This document shows, in pieces, positions 8,234 through 15,911 of a DNA stretch of 64,000 nucleotides (positions are counted from its first letter, which is position 1; every line of letters starts with the position of its first letter). This DNA comes from Corallococcus sp. AS-1-6 (lineage in GTDB: Bacteria; Myxococcota; Myxococcia; Myxococcales; Myxococcaceae). A program made the translations under genes and the position numbers. The DNA lies in the NCBI RefSeq assembly GCF_020037015.1, contig NZ_JAIQDE010000039.1:1-64000 (forward strand). The letters run 5' to 3'. The notes beneath the pieces were generated by a model. That model was given only the letters and a program-made list of their open reading frames with translations. It made no database searches and had not been told where the DNA came from.

Positions 8234-9369
8234 GCGAGGACTCCTTCCGAGGACAGCGGATGGAGGGCGGCGCCAGACATCCCCAGCTCCTGACAGATGA
8301 CGAGCAACGCCTCCACCCGGTGCGCGCAGGTGTGCCGTGACAATACCGTGCGCAGGCCTGCTTCCGCGAAGGCGTGCCGCATCTGCGCGTCCGAGACCAG
8401 CGCGGACAGGTGGCGCCGCATCTCGGCGCCGTCCCGGGCGACGAGGTAGTCCCGGCCCGCGGTGAAGAGCCCATCCGAGTCCTCCCAGGGGGACGACACC
8501 AGCGGGATGCCGCACGCCAGCGCTTCGAAGGGGCGGATGGTGGGGATGCCGGGCAGCAGCGTGGCGTAGGGCCGCCGGGGGATGTGCACGGTGACGCGCG
8601 CCTGGGAGAAGGCCAGGGGCACGCGGTGGTTGGGCAGCCAGCCGGCGTACTCGATGCCGGCTTCGAAGAGGGCGCGCAGGACTGGGGCCGGGTAGCGCAC
8701 GCCGTGCACCCGCGCGGAGAGGCCCAGCTCGTGCACCGGCTCCACCAGGAACTCCTGCAGCTCCTGCGTGCGCTCGTCATCCCCCCCGTTGCCAATCCAG
8801 ACCAGGTCCCGCACCTCGCGGTTGCGCGGACGCGGGTGGAACACGCGCACGTCCGCGGCCTCATGCCAGGTCCATGCGCGCTGGGCCCAGCCCTTCTCCA
8901 TGTAGAGGTCGCGCAGCACGTCCCCGGAGGCGAGCACGCCGTCGTAGCGGGACAGCGCGTAGCGGGCCATCGACCCGGGCGCGCTGACACCGCGGTGCCA
9001 GGTGTCGTGGAAGAGGAGGCGGAAGCGGCCGCCGTCACGCCGCTTCGCGCCGATGCGGCGCACCAGGTCCGGCGGCGTCCAGGCGTGCACCAGCACCAGG
9101 TCCGCGTCATCGAGCACGGTTTCCAGGTCCAGCGCTTCGGGCGCGTAGCGCTCCGGACGCACGTGCGGGTAGAGGGCGCGGACCTCGTTGAGCACGGCCA
9201 CGCCGTGGGGCTCCTCCAGCAGACACTGGAAGCTGCGCGAGTCCTCGGGTTCGAGCACGCGCACGGAGTGGCCTCGCGCGGCCAGCTCCGTCACCACGCC
9301 GCGCAGGAAGTGGGCGTCTCCATGGTTCCAGTCCGACAGCAGGGAGTGACAGAAGAGGATGACACGCAT
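8230..9369 (-). CDS. Glycosyltransferase, CgeB/Glyco_trans_1_2 type (first of a coupled pair)
   Basis: This 379-residue transferase begins MRVILFCHSLLSDWNHGDAH and has the same layout as its downstream partner. The C-terminal half carries LPGIPTIRPFEALACGIPLV, SSPWEDSDGLFTAGRDYLVA and a final helical stretch, matching a GT-B nucleotide-sugar domain. The two proteins are paralogous in architecture but diverged in sequence, so they probably add successive sugars to the same acceptor. The start at 9369 is preferred because the two alternative upstream residues come from a Gly/Arg-rich leader. No other glycan genes lie next to the pair. Confidence 0.8.
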   Translation of the reverse strand: MRVILFCHSLLSDWNHGDAHFLRGVVTELAARGHSVRVLEPEDSRSFQCLLEEPHGVAVLNEVRALYPHVRPERYAPEALDLETVLDDADLVLVHAWTPPDLVRRIGAKRRDGGRFRLLFHDTWHRGVSAPGSMARYALSRYDGVLASGDVLRDLYMEKGWAQRAWTWHEAADVRVFHPRPRNREVRDLVWIGNGGDDERTQELQEFLVEPVHELGLSARVHGVRYPAPVLRALFEAGIEYAGWLPNHRVPLAFSQARVTVHIPRRPYATLLPGIPTIRPFEALACGIPLVSSPWEDSDGLFTAGRDYLVARDGAEMRRHLSALVSDAQMRHAFAEAGLRTVLSRHTCAHRVEALLVICQELGMSGAALHPLSSEGVLA

Positions 9370-9528
9370 GGATGGACGGCTCCTCGGGCCCACACCGCCG
9401 CGTCCATGGGCCCGGTCGGGAAAACGGTAAACACCCCGCCGTCCGGTTCACCCCTCCCTGATGGCTTGTCTGGGCGCCAGCCTTCGCGTGCACCCCACAC
9501 CTCCCTCCAGGGCCCCTTGCCCATGAAG

Positions 9529-9570
9529 TACGAAGGGCTTCGTTGACATCTACGAAATCGTTCGTATAAC
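9529..9570 (+). promoter_or_regulatory. blaI promoter with two tandem palindromic operators
   Basis: TTGACA at 9543-9548 and TATAAC at 9565-9570, 16 bases apart, form a strong vegetative-type promoter pointing at blaI. Two inverted repeats flank and overlap the -35: TACGAA-N4-TTCGTT at 9529-9544 and the perfect TACGAA-N4-TTCGTA at 9551-9566. Their starts are 22 bp apart, two helical turns, so dimers could bind side by side. A possible half-site TCCGTA follows at 9573. BlaI/MecI repressors bind TACA/TGTA dyads in their own promoters, so these are the expected autoregulatory operators. The binding itself is inferred. Confidence 0.75.
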
Positions 9571-9603
9571 TATCCGTAGGAAGCGGTGAGGAGAGAGGAA
9601 GCC

Positions 9604-9990
9604 ATGAGCCGAGGAAAGCTGCCGCGACCCACGGATGCCGAGCTGGCCATCCTGCGGGTGCTGTGGGACGGGGGCGCGCGCACGGTGCGCGAGGTCCACG
9701 AGACGCTCCAGGACGGGAGCGGCTACACCACCGTCCTGAAGACGATGCAGATCATGACGGAGAAGGGGCTGGTGACGCGGGACGAGTCCCAGCGCGCGCA
9801 CGTCTACAGCGCCCGGCTCCCCCGGGAGAGCACCCAGCAGCAGTTGGTCACCGACCTGGTGGACCGCGTGTTCGGCGGTTCGCCGGCGCGGCTCGCCCTT
9901 CAGGCCCTGTCCACGAAGAAGACGTCCCCGGAGGAGCTGGCGGAGCTGCGCCAGTTGCTGGATTCGCTGGAGAAGGAGTCGGGGTCATGA
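9604..9990 (+). CDS. BlaI/MecI/CopY family repressor
   Basis: This 128-residue protein has the winged-helix fold of BlaI/MecI: LPRPTDAELAILRVLWDGGA, TVREVHETLQ and GSGYTTVLKTMQIMTEKGLV are the N-terminal helices, recognition helix and wing. RVFGGSPARLALQAL lies where such repressors are cleaved or dimerise. The ATG at 9604 follows GAGAGGAA with good spacing; the GTG at 9586 is less likely. The stop overlaps the start of the M56 sensor (ATGA), the usual blaI-blaR1 arrangement. It probably represses its own operon through the TACGAA dyads upstream and is released when the partner sensor is activated. No beta-lactamase gene lies next to it, so a non-beta-lactam signal is possible. Confidence 0.92.
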   Translation: MSRGKLPRPTDAELAILRVLWDGGARTVREVHETLQDGSGYTTVLKTMQIMTEKGLVTRDESQRAHVYSARLPRESTQQQLVTDLVDRVFGGSPARLALQALSTKKTSPEELAELRQLLDSLEKESGS

Positions 9991-11816
9991 ACGGTCTCAT
10001 TTTGGAAGCGGTGGGTTGGGCGCTCGTGCACCTGGTGTGGCAGGGCGCGTTCGTGGCGGTGGCCCTGGCGCTGGCGCTCCGGTGGGTGGGGCGGCGTTCC
10101 GCGAACCTGCGCTACGCGCTGGCGTGCGGCGCGCTGGGCATCATGCTGGCGCTGCCGGTGGCCACCGCGTGGCGGCATGCCTCGCGCGCGACGGAGCTCC
10201 GTCCGGCGCGCACGGCGGTCGTCCCGCGGCCCGTGGCGCCCATGCCGGTCCCGGTGTCCGCCGCCGTGGCGCGGCTGCCCGCGTCGCGTCCCCTGCCCGT
10301 GAAGGAGGCCGCGAGGCTGCCCCGGCTGGACGAACTGTTCCAGCAGGTGGGCGAGCACCTGCCCTGGCTGGTGCTCGCGTGGGGTCTGGGCGTGGCGACG
10401 TCGTCGCTGCGGCTGCTCAAGGGCTGGATGGGGCTGCGCCGGCAGGTGGACGAGGCGGTGCACGCGTCATGGGAATGGCAGCAGCGGCTGGAGGTGCTGG
10501 CGCGGCGGATGAACCTCACGCGTCCGGTGCGCCTGCTGGTGTCGTCGAAGCTGGACGTGCCGTCCACGCTGGGCTGGCTGAAGCCGGTGGTGCTGGTCCC
10601 CACGGCCACGCTCACCGGGCTGGCCGTGCGCGAGCTGGAGCTGGTGCTGGCCCACGAGCTGGCCCACATCCGCCGTCACGACTTCGCGGTGAACGTGGTG
10701 CAGACGCTGGTGGAGACGCTGCTCTTCTACCACCCGGCCGTGTGGTGGATGTCCCAGGTCATCCGCGTGGAGCGCGAGAACTGCTGTGACGACCTCGCGG
10801 TGCGGCAGGGCCCCGGCGCCCTCCCCTACGCCCGAGCGCTCACCGCCCTGGAGGCGCTGCGGTTGCAGGGCACGGACGCCAGCGGGCCCGCGATGTCCGC
10901 GCTGGGCGGTTCGCTGAAGGACCGCGTGCGGCGGTTGGTGGTGACGCCCGCGTCGCGGTGCTCGTCGCGCTGGGCGGCGGGGGTGTCCATCGTCACGCTG
11001 GCCAGCAGCCTGGCGCTGGCGGTGCCGCTGACGGCGCTCGCCGTGCAGCACCCCGCGAAGGCGCCGGAGTCGAAGGCCCTGGCGTCTCCTGCCGTGAGCG
11101 CCGCCGGGGCACCTGCCCCGCTCGCGGGCTCACAGCCGATGCCGCTCCCGGTCCTCGCGGCGCCCCCTGCTCCGCCCCCGGCGCCCGCTCCGGTCATCGC
11201 GCCGGTTCCGAACCCCGGGCCCTCCTCGAAGGAGGCGGCTCGCGCGGCGAGGAAGGCGTCGGACGATGCCGACGAGAAGACCCGCGTGGGTGTGGATCCG
11301 CTGAGCGTGGACCAGCTCGTCGCGCTAAAGATCGCGGGCGTCACGCCGGAGGTCGTCGAGCGCATCTCCGCCATGGGCTACGAGCCCACCGTGAACACGC
11401 TGGTGGGCTTCCAGCATGCCGGCGTCACTCCGGACTACGTGAAGTCCATGACGGACCGCTTCGGCCGGTCCATCTCCGCCGAACAGCTCATGGCCCTGAA
11501 ACACCTGGGCGTCACGCCGGAGTGGCTGAAGCAGATGGCCGCCCTGGGCTTCGACACGGTGGACTCCGACGACCTGCTGTCCGCGAAGGCGCTGGGCATC
11601 AACGCCGCGTGGCTCAACGAACTGAAGGCCGCGGGCTTCGGGAAGCTGAGCCTGGATGAAGCCGTGCAGCTCCGTGCGCTGGGTGTCGACTCCCGCTACC
11701 TGCGCGAGCTGGAAGGCGCGGGCGTCAAGCCCACCACCGTGGATGAGCTGGTGCGCCTGCGCACCGGCGGCGTGGACGCGGACTTCATCCGCCGCATGCA
11801 GAAGCCCCGGAAGTAA
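9987..11816 (+). CDS. BlaR1-type M56 metallopeptidase sensor with C-terminal helical repeats
   Basis: This 609-residue membrane protein has four predicted hydrophobic segments: residues about 3-32, 42-62, 122-140 and one after residue 330. The cytoplasmic zinc-protease motif is HELAH at 223-227 in LVLAHELAHIRRHDF, followed by ERENCCDDLAV, which supplies the third zinc ligand. This is the M56/BlaR1 family, which cleaves or inactivates its BlaI partner when the outer domain senses a signal. The outer part is not a penicillin-binding domain. A Pro/Ala linker is followed by about six 28-residue repeats (residues about 435-605) of the type ALKHLGVTPEWLKQMAALGF. The gene overlaps blaI by four bases. 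The protein encoded downstream carries the same repeats, which suggests interaction or a shared ligand. Confidence 0.9.
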   Translation: MNGLILEAVGWALVHLVWQGAFVAVALALALRWVGRRSANLRYALACGALGIMLALPVATAWRHASRATELRPARTAVVPRPVAPMPVPVSAAVARLPASRPLPVKEAARLPRLDELFQQVGEHLPWLVLAWGLGVATSSLRLLKGWMGLRRQVDEAVHASWEWQQRLEVLARRMNLTRPVRLLVSSKLDVPSTLGWLKPVVLVPTATLTGLAVRELELVLAHELAHIRRHDFAVNVVQTLVETLLFYHPAVWWMSQVIRVERENCCDDLAVRQGPGALPYARALTALEALRLQGTDASGPAMSALGGSLKDRVRRLVVTPASRCSSRWAAGVSIVTLASSLALAVPLTALAVQHPAKAPESKALASPAVSAAGAPAPLAGSQPMPLPVLAAPPAPPPAPAPVIAPVPNPGPSSKEAARAARKASDDADEKTRVGVDPLSVDQLVALKIAGVTPEVVERISAMGYEPTVNTLVGFQHAGVTPDYVKSMTDRFGRSISAEQLMALKHLGVTPEWLKQMAALGFDTVDSDDLLSAKALGINAAWLNELKAAGFGKLSLDEAVQLRALGVDSRYLRELEGAGVKPTTVDELVRLRTGGVDADFIRRMQKPRK

Positions 11817-11848
11817 CCCCTCCCTTCCCCTCCCAAGCGGCCCCACCG

Positions 11849-11870
11849 CGCGCGCCTTCCCGGGCGCGCG
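11849..11870 (+). terminator. GC hairpin between the M56 sensor gene and the repeat-protein gene
   Basis: CGCGCGCC at 11849-11856 pairs perfectly with GGCGCGCG at 11863-11870 across a six-base loop. There is no T-run, so it may be an attenuator, an mRNA processing or stability element, or merely GC-rich spacing that can fold. Confidence 0.35.
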
Positions 11871-11906
11871 GGAGGGCCGCGCCTTGCCCGAAAAGGAGTC
11901 GCCGTC

Positions 11907-12782
11907 ATGACGTCTCGCCTGTCTCCGTGGCTCACCCTGGTCGTGATGCTCTTCACCCTTCCCGTCCTCGCCGCTGACGCACAACGCACCGGCACGTGGG
12001 GGGCGTCCGTGAAGGAGCAGCAGTTGCATCTGTCATTGCAGCCCAAGGACAGACCGGATTCGCACCACGGCTTCTCCGCGCCGCTCGCCGACTTCCAGGG
12101 GCTGTCCACCGCGGACGGCAGCAGCGCCCCCTTCAAGCTGGTCCGCGAAGCGGGCACGTTCGACTTCGAGGGCCGCTTCAAGGACGAACAGGGCGTGGGC
12201 ACCTGGCGCTTCACCTCCGACGCGAGCTTCACGAAGAAGCTCGGGGAGCTGGGCATTCCCAAGCCAGACGCGGACCAGCAATTCCTCCTGGCCATCCTGA
12301 ACGTCGGCCCGAAACGCGTCCAGGCGCTCGCGGCCGTGGGCCAGAAGGTGACCACGGTGGAGGAGCTGGTCCAGGTGGGCATCTTCAACGTCACCCCGGA
12401 ATACGTCCGGGCCATGGCCGCGGAGGGCTACCCGAAGCTGACGCTCGAGCAGCTCGTGAGCTGCCGCATCCACAACGTCACGCCGGAGCGCATCCAGGGC
12501 CTCGCGGCGCTGGGGTTCAAGGGCCTGCCCCTGGACTCACTCCTGTCCATGAGCATCCACGGCGTGACGCCGGACTTCATCCGCGAGATGCGCGGCCTGG
12601 GCTTCAAGGACCTGAGCGCGGAGGAGCTGGTGTCCATGCGCATCCACGGCGTCACCGCCGCCTTCGTGAAGGAGATGCGCGACGCGGGCTACGAGAACGC
12701 CACCGCGCAAGACTTCGTCTCCATGCGCATCCACGGAATCGACTCCGTCTTCGTCCGCTCCCTGTCCAAGAAGCGCAAGTAG
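11907..12782 (+). CDS. Exported helical-repeat protein, partner of the BlaR1-type sensor
   Basis: This 291-residue protein has a Sec signal peptide (LTLVVMLFTLPVLAADA) and a beta-type region with SFTKKLGEL. About five to six 28-residue repeats follow, such as SIHGVTPDFIREMRGLGFKD and MRIHGVTAAFVKEMRDAGYE. The repeats match those at the C-terminus of the M56 sensor 90 bases upstream, down to the G/N-V-T-P-x-[FYV]-[IV] core. The ATG at 11907 follows AAAGGAG at nine bases. The gene is in the same direction as blaI-blaR1 and probably in the same operon. It may act as a periplasmic ligand, decoy or co-receptor for the sensor. That role is inferred; no enzymatic motif is visible. Confidence 0.8.
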   Translation: MTSRLSPWLTLVVMLFTLPVLAADAQRTGTWGASVKEQQLHLSLQPKDRPDSHHGFSAPLADFQGLSTADGSSAPFKLVREAGTFDFEGRFKDEQGVGTWRFTSDASFTKKLGELGIPKPDADQQFLLAILNVGPKRVQALAAVGQKVTTVEELVQVGIFNVTPEYVRAMAAEGYPKLTLEQLVSCRIHNVTPERIQGLAALGFKGLPLDSLLSMSIHGVTPDFIREMRGLGFKDLSAEELVSMRIHGVTAAFVKEMRDAGYENATAQDFVSMRIHGIDSVFVRSLSKKRK

Positions 12783-12906
12783 CCAGGCGCGGTGTCCTGG
12801 TCTCCCCTCCATCATCCGGCGCCACCGCGTGGACCGCGTCCATCGACTCCGTGAAGGTCTGGAAGCCGGGCCCGGGCATGAGCGGGCAGTAGGCCTTCTG
12901 TCCTGA

Positions 12907-12935
12907 CGCGGACGGCGCACTTAAGGCCGTCCGCG
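12907..12935 (+). terminator. Stem-loop terminator after the repeat-protein gene
   Basis: CGCGGACGGC at 12907-12916 pairs perfectly with GCCGTCCGCG at 12926-12935 around a nine-base loop. It is followed by CCTTTC, a short pyrimidine tract. It fits a factor-independent terminator of the blaI operon. Confidence 0.65.
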
Positions 12936-13032
12936 CCTTTCACTCCGTCGTACCTTCCTCATGCTTTTCGGTGTATCCCTGGCTCCCCCCTCAACGGGCT
13001 TCCCCCCTGCCCGGCCCATCAGGAGCGCAGCC

Positions 13033-13422
13033 ATGCACCACAGCCGACTCAGCACGTTCGTCATCGACTGCAAGGTCGAGGACCTCGAAGCCGCCACCCG
13101 CTTCTGGAGCGCGGCGCTGGGACGGAAGGCTAAGCCGGTGGACCCGGACTCGCCCCACTACCGCGAGCTGGAGGCGACGGACGCCGAGCCCTCGCTGCTC
13201 CTCCAGCAGGTGGAGCACGAGAGCCGCATCCACCTGGACATCGAGTCGGATGACCTGGACGCGGAGCTGGAGCGGCTGGAGGCCCTGGGCGCGAAGCGCG
13301 TCGCCTACGTGAAGCGCTGGTGGGTGATGGAGGCCCCCACGGGCCACCGCTTCTGCATCGTCCGCCCGCAGCGCGGTCCCCTGGAGGGCCGCGCCAACGT
13401 GTGGGACGGCGAGGGCCGCTAG
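13033..13422 (+). CDS. VOC (glyoxalase-like) family protein
   Basis: This 129-residue protein has one complete vicinal-oxygen-chelate module pair: STFVIDCKVEDLEAATRFWS, then HLDIESDDLDAELERLEALG and VMEAPTGHRFCIVRP. The His of the first strand is replaced by Asp (VIDCK), while His at IHLDIE and the second-module residues remain, so metal binding may differ from glyoxalase I. The start follows AGGAG at seven bases. The stop overlaps the convergent gene by four bases. Substrate unknown. Confidence 0.85.
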   Translation: MHHSRLSTFVIDCKVEDLEAATRFWSAALGRKAKPVDPDSPHYRELEATDAEPSLLLQQVEHESRIHLDIESDDLDAELERLEALGAKRVAYVKRWWVMEAPTGHRFCIVRPQRGPLEGRANVWDGEGR

Positions 13423-14051
13423 AGGCGCCCGCCCTCGCCCGGGCCCAGCGCGGCCTGGAGCAGGTCCAGGAGCCCCGGCCACTCCTCGGCGGACAGCCAC
13501 AGCCCCTCCGGCGCGTGCTCCGCGGTCATCCGCAGGGAGGAGGACTCGAAGAGGCGCGCCGCCAGGGCGCCCTCCTTCGGCAGCGCCCCCTCCACCCGGA
13601 GCACCTGCCCGTCCCAGGCCAGCCCCGGCGGCAGCAGCTTGCGCGCCAGGGCCTGGAGCGCGGCCCTCCCGGCCCCCGTGCGCAGCGCGCCCATCAGCAG
13701 GGACGAGGCGCCGGGGGACTCCTCCAGCTCCACCCGGCCCGGCGTGGCCAGCCACAGCGTGTAGCGCCCCCCGGCCAGCTCCACGCGCTGGGGGGTGGCC
13801 TCCACCCGCAGCTTCCAGCCGCGCACGTCCAGCCGCAGGTCGTACACGGACGGGGTGGTGTCCCAGGCGCGCAGGGTGAACCCCTTCACGCGGCCCAGCA
13901 CGCCCCTGGACAGCGCCTCCACCCGCGCGTGCGACAGGCGCACCCGCCGCCCGGCCACGTCCACCGCCACCTGGTTGGACAGCCCCGCGGGCAGGGCCTT
14001 CGCCCACGCGACCACTCCGTCCAGCATTCCCGTCCACGGCTGCCCCGCCAT
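13419..14051 (-). CDS. Hypothetical protein (210 aa)
   Basis: This protein has no recognised enzyme motif, signal peptide or membrane segment. It has a predicted mixed alpha/beta content: SNQVAVDVAGRRVRLSHARV and VKGFTLRAWDTTPSVYDLRL suggest beta-strands, as in lipid-binding or DUF2993-like (LmeA) proteins, which often contain SVYDLRL-type segments. The similarity is weak and only suggestive. It diverges from the acyltransferase operon, with about 100 bases between their starts. Confidence 0.6.
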   Translation of the reverse strand: MAGQPWTGMLDGVVAWAKALPAGLSNQVAVDVAGRRVRLSHARVEALSRGVLGRVKGFTLRAWDTTPSVYDLRLDVRGWKLRVEATPQRVELAGGRYTLWLATPGRVELEESPGASSLLMGALRTGAGRAALQALARKLLPPGLAWDGQVLRVEGALPKEGALAARLFESSSLRMTAEHAPEGLWLSAEEWPGLLDLLQAALGPGEGGRL

Positions 14052-14141
14052 CGTGCGTCACTCCCTGGGGGCCCGGCCGGGGCACCCGTCCAGCGCACAA
14101 TGGGGGACGCGGGCCCCCCGTGCAAAGCGCACGCGCGGTGC

Positions 14142-14147
14142 TACGGT
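14142..14147 (+). promoter_or_regulatory. Candidate -10 of a leaderless transcript
   Basis: TACGGT ends seven bases before the GTG at 14155. This spacing would place the transcription start at or next to the start codon, and no Shine-Dalgarno sequence is present. The same layout occurs before several other genes in this window. Confidence 0.4.
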
Positions 14148-14154
14148 GCGCCCC

Positions 14155-14973
14155 GTGCCCCAGAGCGAGTCGCTGTCAGAGCGGGTGGAGCGGTTGGAGC
14201 TGCCCTTCAACGAGTACGGGGTCGACCCGTACGGCATCTCCAAGAAGCACCTGAAGCTGGCGCTGGAGTTCTTCGCCTTCCTCTACCGGAACTACTTCCG
14301 GGTGCGCTGCACCGGCGTGCAGCACATCCCCAAGAGGGGCCGGGGCATGCTGGTGGGCAACCACTCCGGCGGCGTCGCGGTGGACGGGATGATGGTGCTC
14401 ACCTCCACCCTGCTGGAGATGGACCCGCCCCGGCTGGCGCAGGGCATGGTGGAGCGCTTCATCCACAAGTTCCCCGTGGCCTCGCTGTGGGCCAGCCGCA
14501 CCGGCCAGTTCACCGGCCTGCCCGAGCACGCCGTGCGCCTCCTGGAGGACGACCGGCTGCTGATGATTTTCCCGGAGGGCGCCCGGGGCACCGCGAAGCT
14601 CTACCCGGACCGCTACTCGCTGGTGGACTTCGGCACGGGGTTCATCCGGCTGGCGCTCCAGACGCGCTCGCCCATCATCCCCTTCGCCTTCCTGGGCGGC
14701 GGCGCGGCCATCCCCACGGTCACCAACGCGTACGCGCTGGGCAAGCTCCTGGGCATCCCGTACGTCCCGCTGACGCCATACCTGCTGCCGCTGCCCCTGC
14801 CGGTGGGGCTGGAGATCCACTACGGCGAGCCGCTCGTCTTCGAGGGCACGGGCGACGAGGAGGACCACGTCATCCAGGGCTACGTGGACCAGGTGAAGGC
14901 GAGCATCCAGCGGCTCATCGAAGACAACCGCGCCGAGCGCAACCTGCGCCGGGCCCGGAGGCTGTTGCCATGA
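14155..14973 (+). CDS. Lysophospholipid/1-acylglycerol-phosphate-type acyltransferase
   Basis: This 272-residue protein is a PlsC-like acyltransferase. GMLVGNHSGGVAVDGMM carries the His/Asp catalytic motif, in the variant spacing of the subfamily with NHSGG, and LMIFPEGARGTAKLY is the conserved FPEG motif. A hydrophobic segment precedes it (LEFFAFLYRNYFRV). It would transfer acyl chains to a lysolipid at the inner membrane. The GTG start at 14155 is chosen for its leaderless-type promoter; a GTG three codons upstream is also possible. The next gene starts inside its stop codon (ATGA), forming a three-gene operon with an epimerase and a transporter. Confidence 0.85.
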   Translation: MPQSESLSERVERLELPFNEYGVDPYGISKKHLKLALEFFAFLYRNYFRVRCTGVQHIPKRGRGMLVGNHSGGVAVDGMMVLTSTLLEMDPPRLAQGMVERFIHKFPVASLWASRTGQFTGLPEHAVRLLEDDRLLMIFPEGARGTAKLYPDRYSLVDFGTGFIRLALQTRSPIIPFAFLGGGAAIPTVTNAYALGKLLGIPYVPLTPYLLPLPLPVGLEIHYGEPLVFEGTGDEEDHVIQGYVDQVKASIQRLIEDNRAERNLRRARRLLP

Positions 14974-15911
14974 GGGTGTTGATCGCGGGCATCTCCGGCG
15001 GCATCGCGCGCAGGCTGGCGCTCAAGCTTCGGGACAGCGGCCATGAGGTCGCGGGCATCGACGTGCGCCCGTGGCGGGACGCGCCCAAGGGCATCGACAT
15101 CCACCCGGTGGACATCCGCAAGCGCGCCGCCGAGGACGTCTTCCGCCGCTGGAAGCCGGAGGCCGTCATCCACATGGCCACGGTGACGGCGTTCACCGTG
15201 CAGGGCCACGAGCGCGGCCGCATCAACCTGGACGGCACCAAGGCCCTCTTCGACCACTGCGCGGCGCACGGCGTGAAGCAGGTGCTCTTCGTGGGCCGGC
15301 ACACGTTCTACGGCGCGGCGCCGGACTCGCCGCTGTACCACAGCGAGGACGAGCCCCCGCGCGCGCTGGAGGCCATCCCGGAGCTGGCGGACCTGGTGGC
15401 CGCGGACCTGTACGCGGCGACGGCGCTGTGGCGCCTGCCGGACGTCACCACCGCGGTGCTGCGGCTCGTGTACACGCTGGGCACGCCGGGCACGGGCACG
15501 CTCGCGAACCTCCTGCGCGGCAAGCGCGTGCCCATGGTGCTGGGCTACGACCCGCTCTTCCACGTGCTCCAGGAGGAGGACGTGGTGACGGCGCTGCAGT
15601 TGGCGCTGGAGAAGCAGGTGCGCGGCATCTTCAACGTCGCGGGGCCCGCGCCCATGCCGCTGTCGGTCATCATCAAGGGCACGGGCCGCACGCCGGTGCC
15701 GCTGCCGTCGCCGGTGCTGTCGCTGCTCTTGGGGCGGGCGGGCTTCCCCCGGCTGTCCGTGGGGGCCACGGACCACCTGCGCTACCCCATCGTGGTGGAC
15801 AACAAGCGCTTCCTGGAGGCCACGGGCTTCCACGCCGCCTACGACGAGGGCCGCATCCTGCGCGCGTACGCGGACGCGCTCCCGGTGGACCGGGCGGGTC
15901 ATGGCGGCTGA
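14970..15911 (+). CDS. NAD-dependent epimerase/dehydratase family (extended SDR)
   Basis: This 313-residue protein begins MRVLIAGISGGIARRLALKL, a GxxGxxG nucleotide-binding motif. It continues with IHMATVTAFT, INLDGTKALFDHCAAHGVKQ and a C-terminal substrate half. The usual YxxxK dyad is not visible in its normal place; LYAATALWR occurs there, so the catalytic lysine seems to be missing and activity may be altered. The gene overlaps the preceding acyltransferase by four bases and the following transporter by eleven, so all three are translationally linked. It may act on a lipid or sugar-lipid intermediate, which is an inference from context. Confidence 0.8.
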   Translation: MRVLIAGISGGIARRLALKLRDSGHEVAGIDVRPWRDAPKGIDIHPVDIRKRAAEDVFRRWKPEAVIHMATVTAFTVQGHERGRINLDGTKALFDHCAAHGVKQVLFVGRHTFYGAAPDSPLYHSEDEPPRALEAIPELADLVAADLYAATALWRLPDVTTAVLRLVYTLGTPGTGTLANLLRGKRVPMVLGYDPLFHVLQEEDVVTALQLALEKQVRGIFNVAGPAPMPLSVIIKGTGRTPVPLPSPVLSLLLGRAGFPRLSVGATDHLRYPIVVDNKRFLEATGFHAAYDEGRILRAYADALPVDRAGHGG

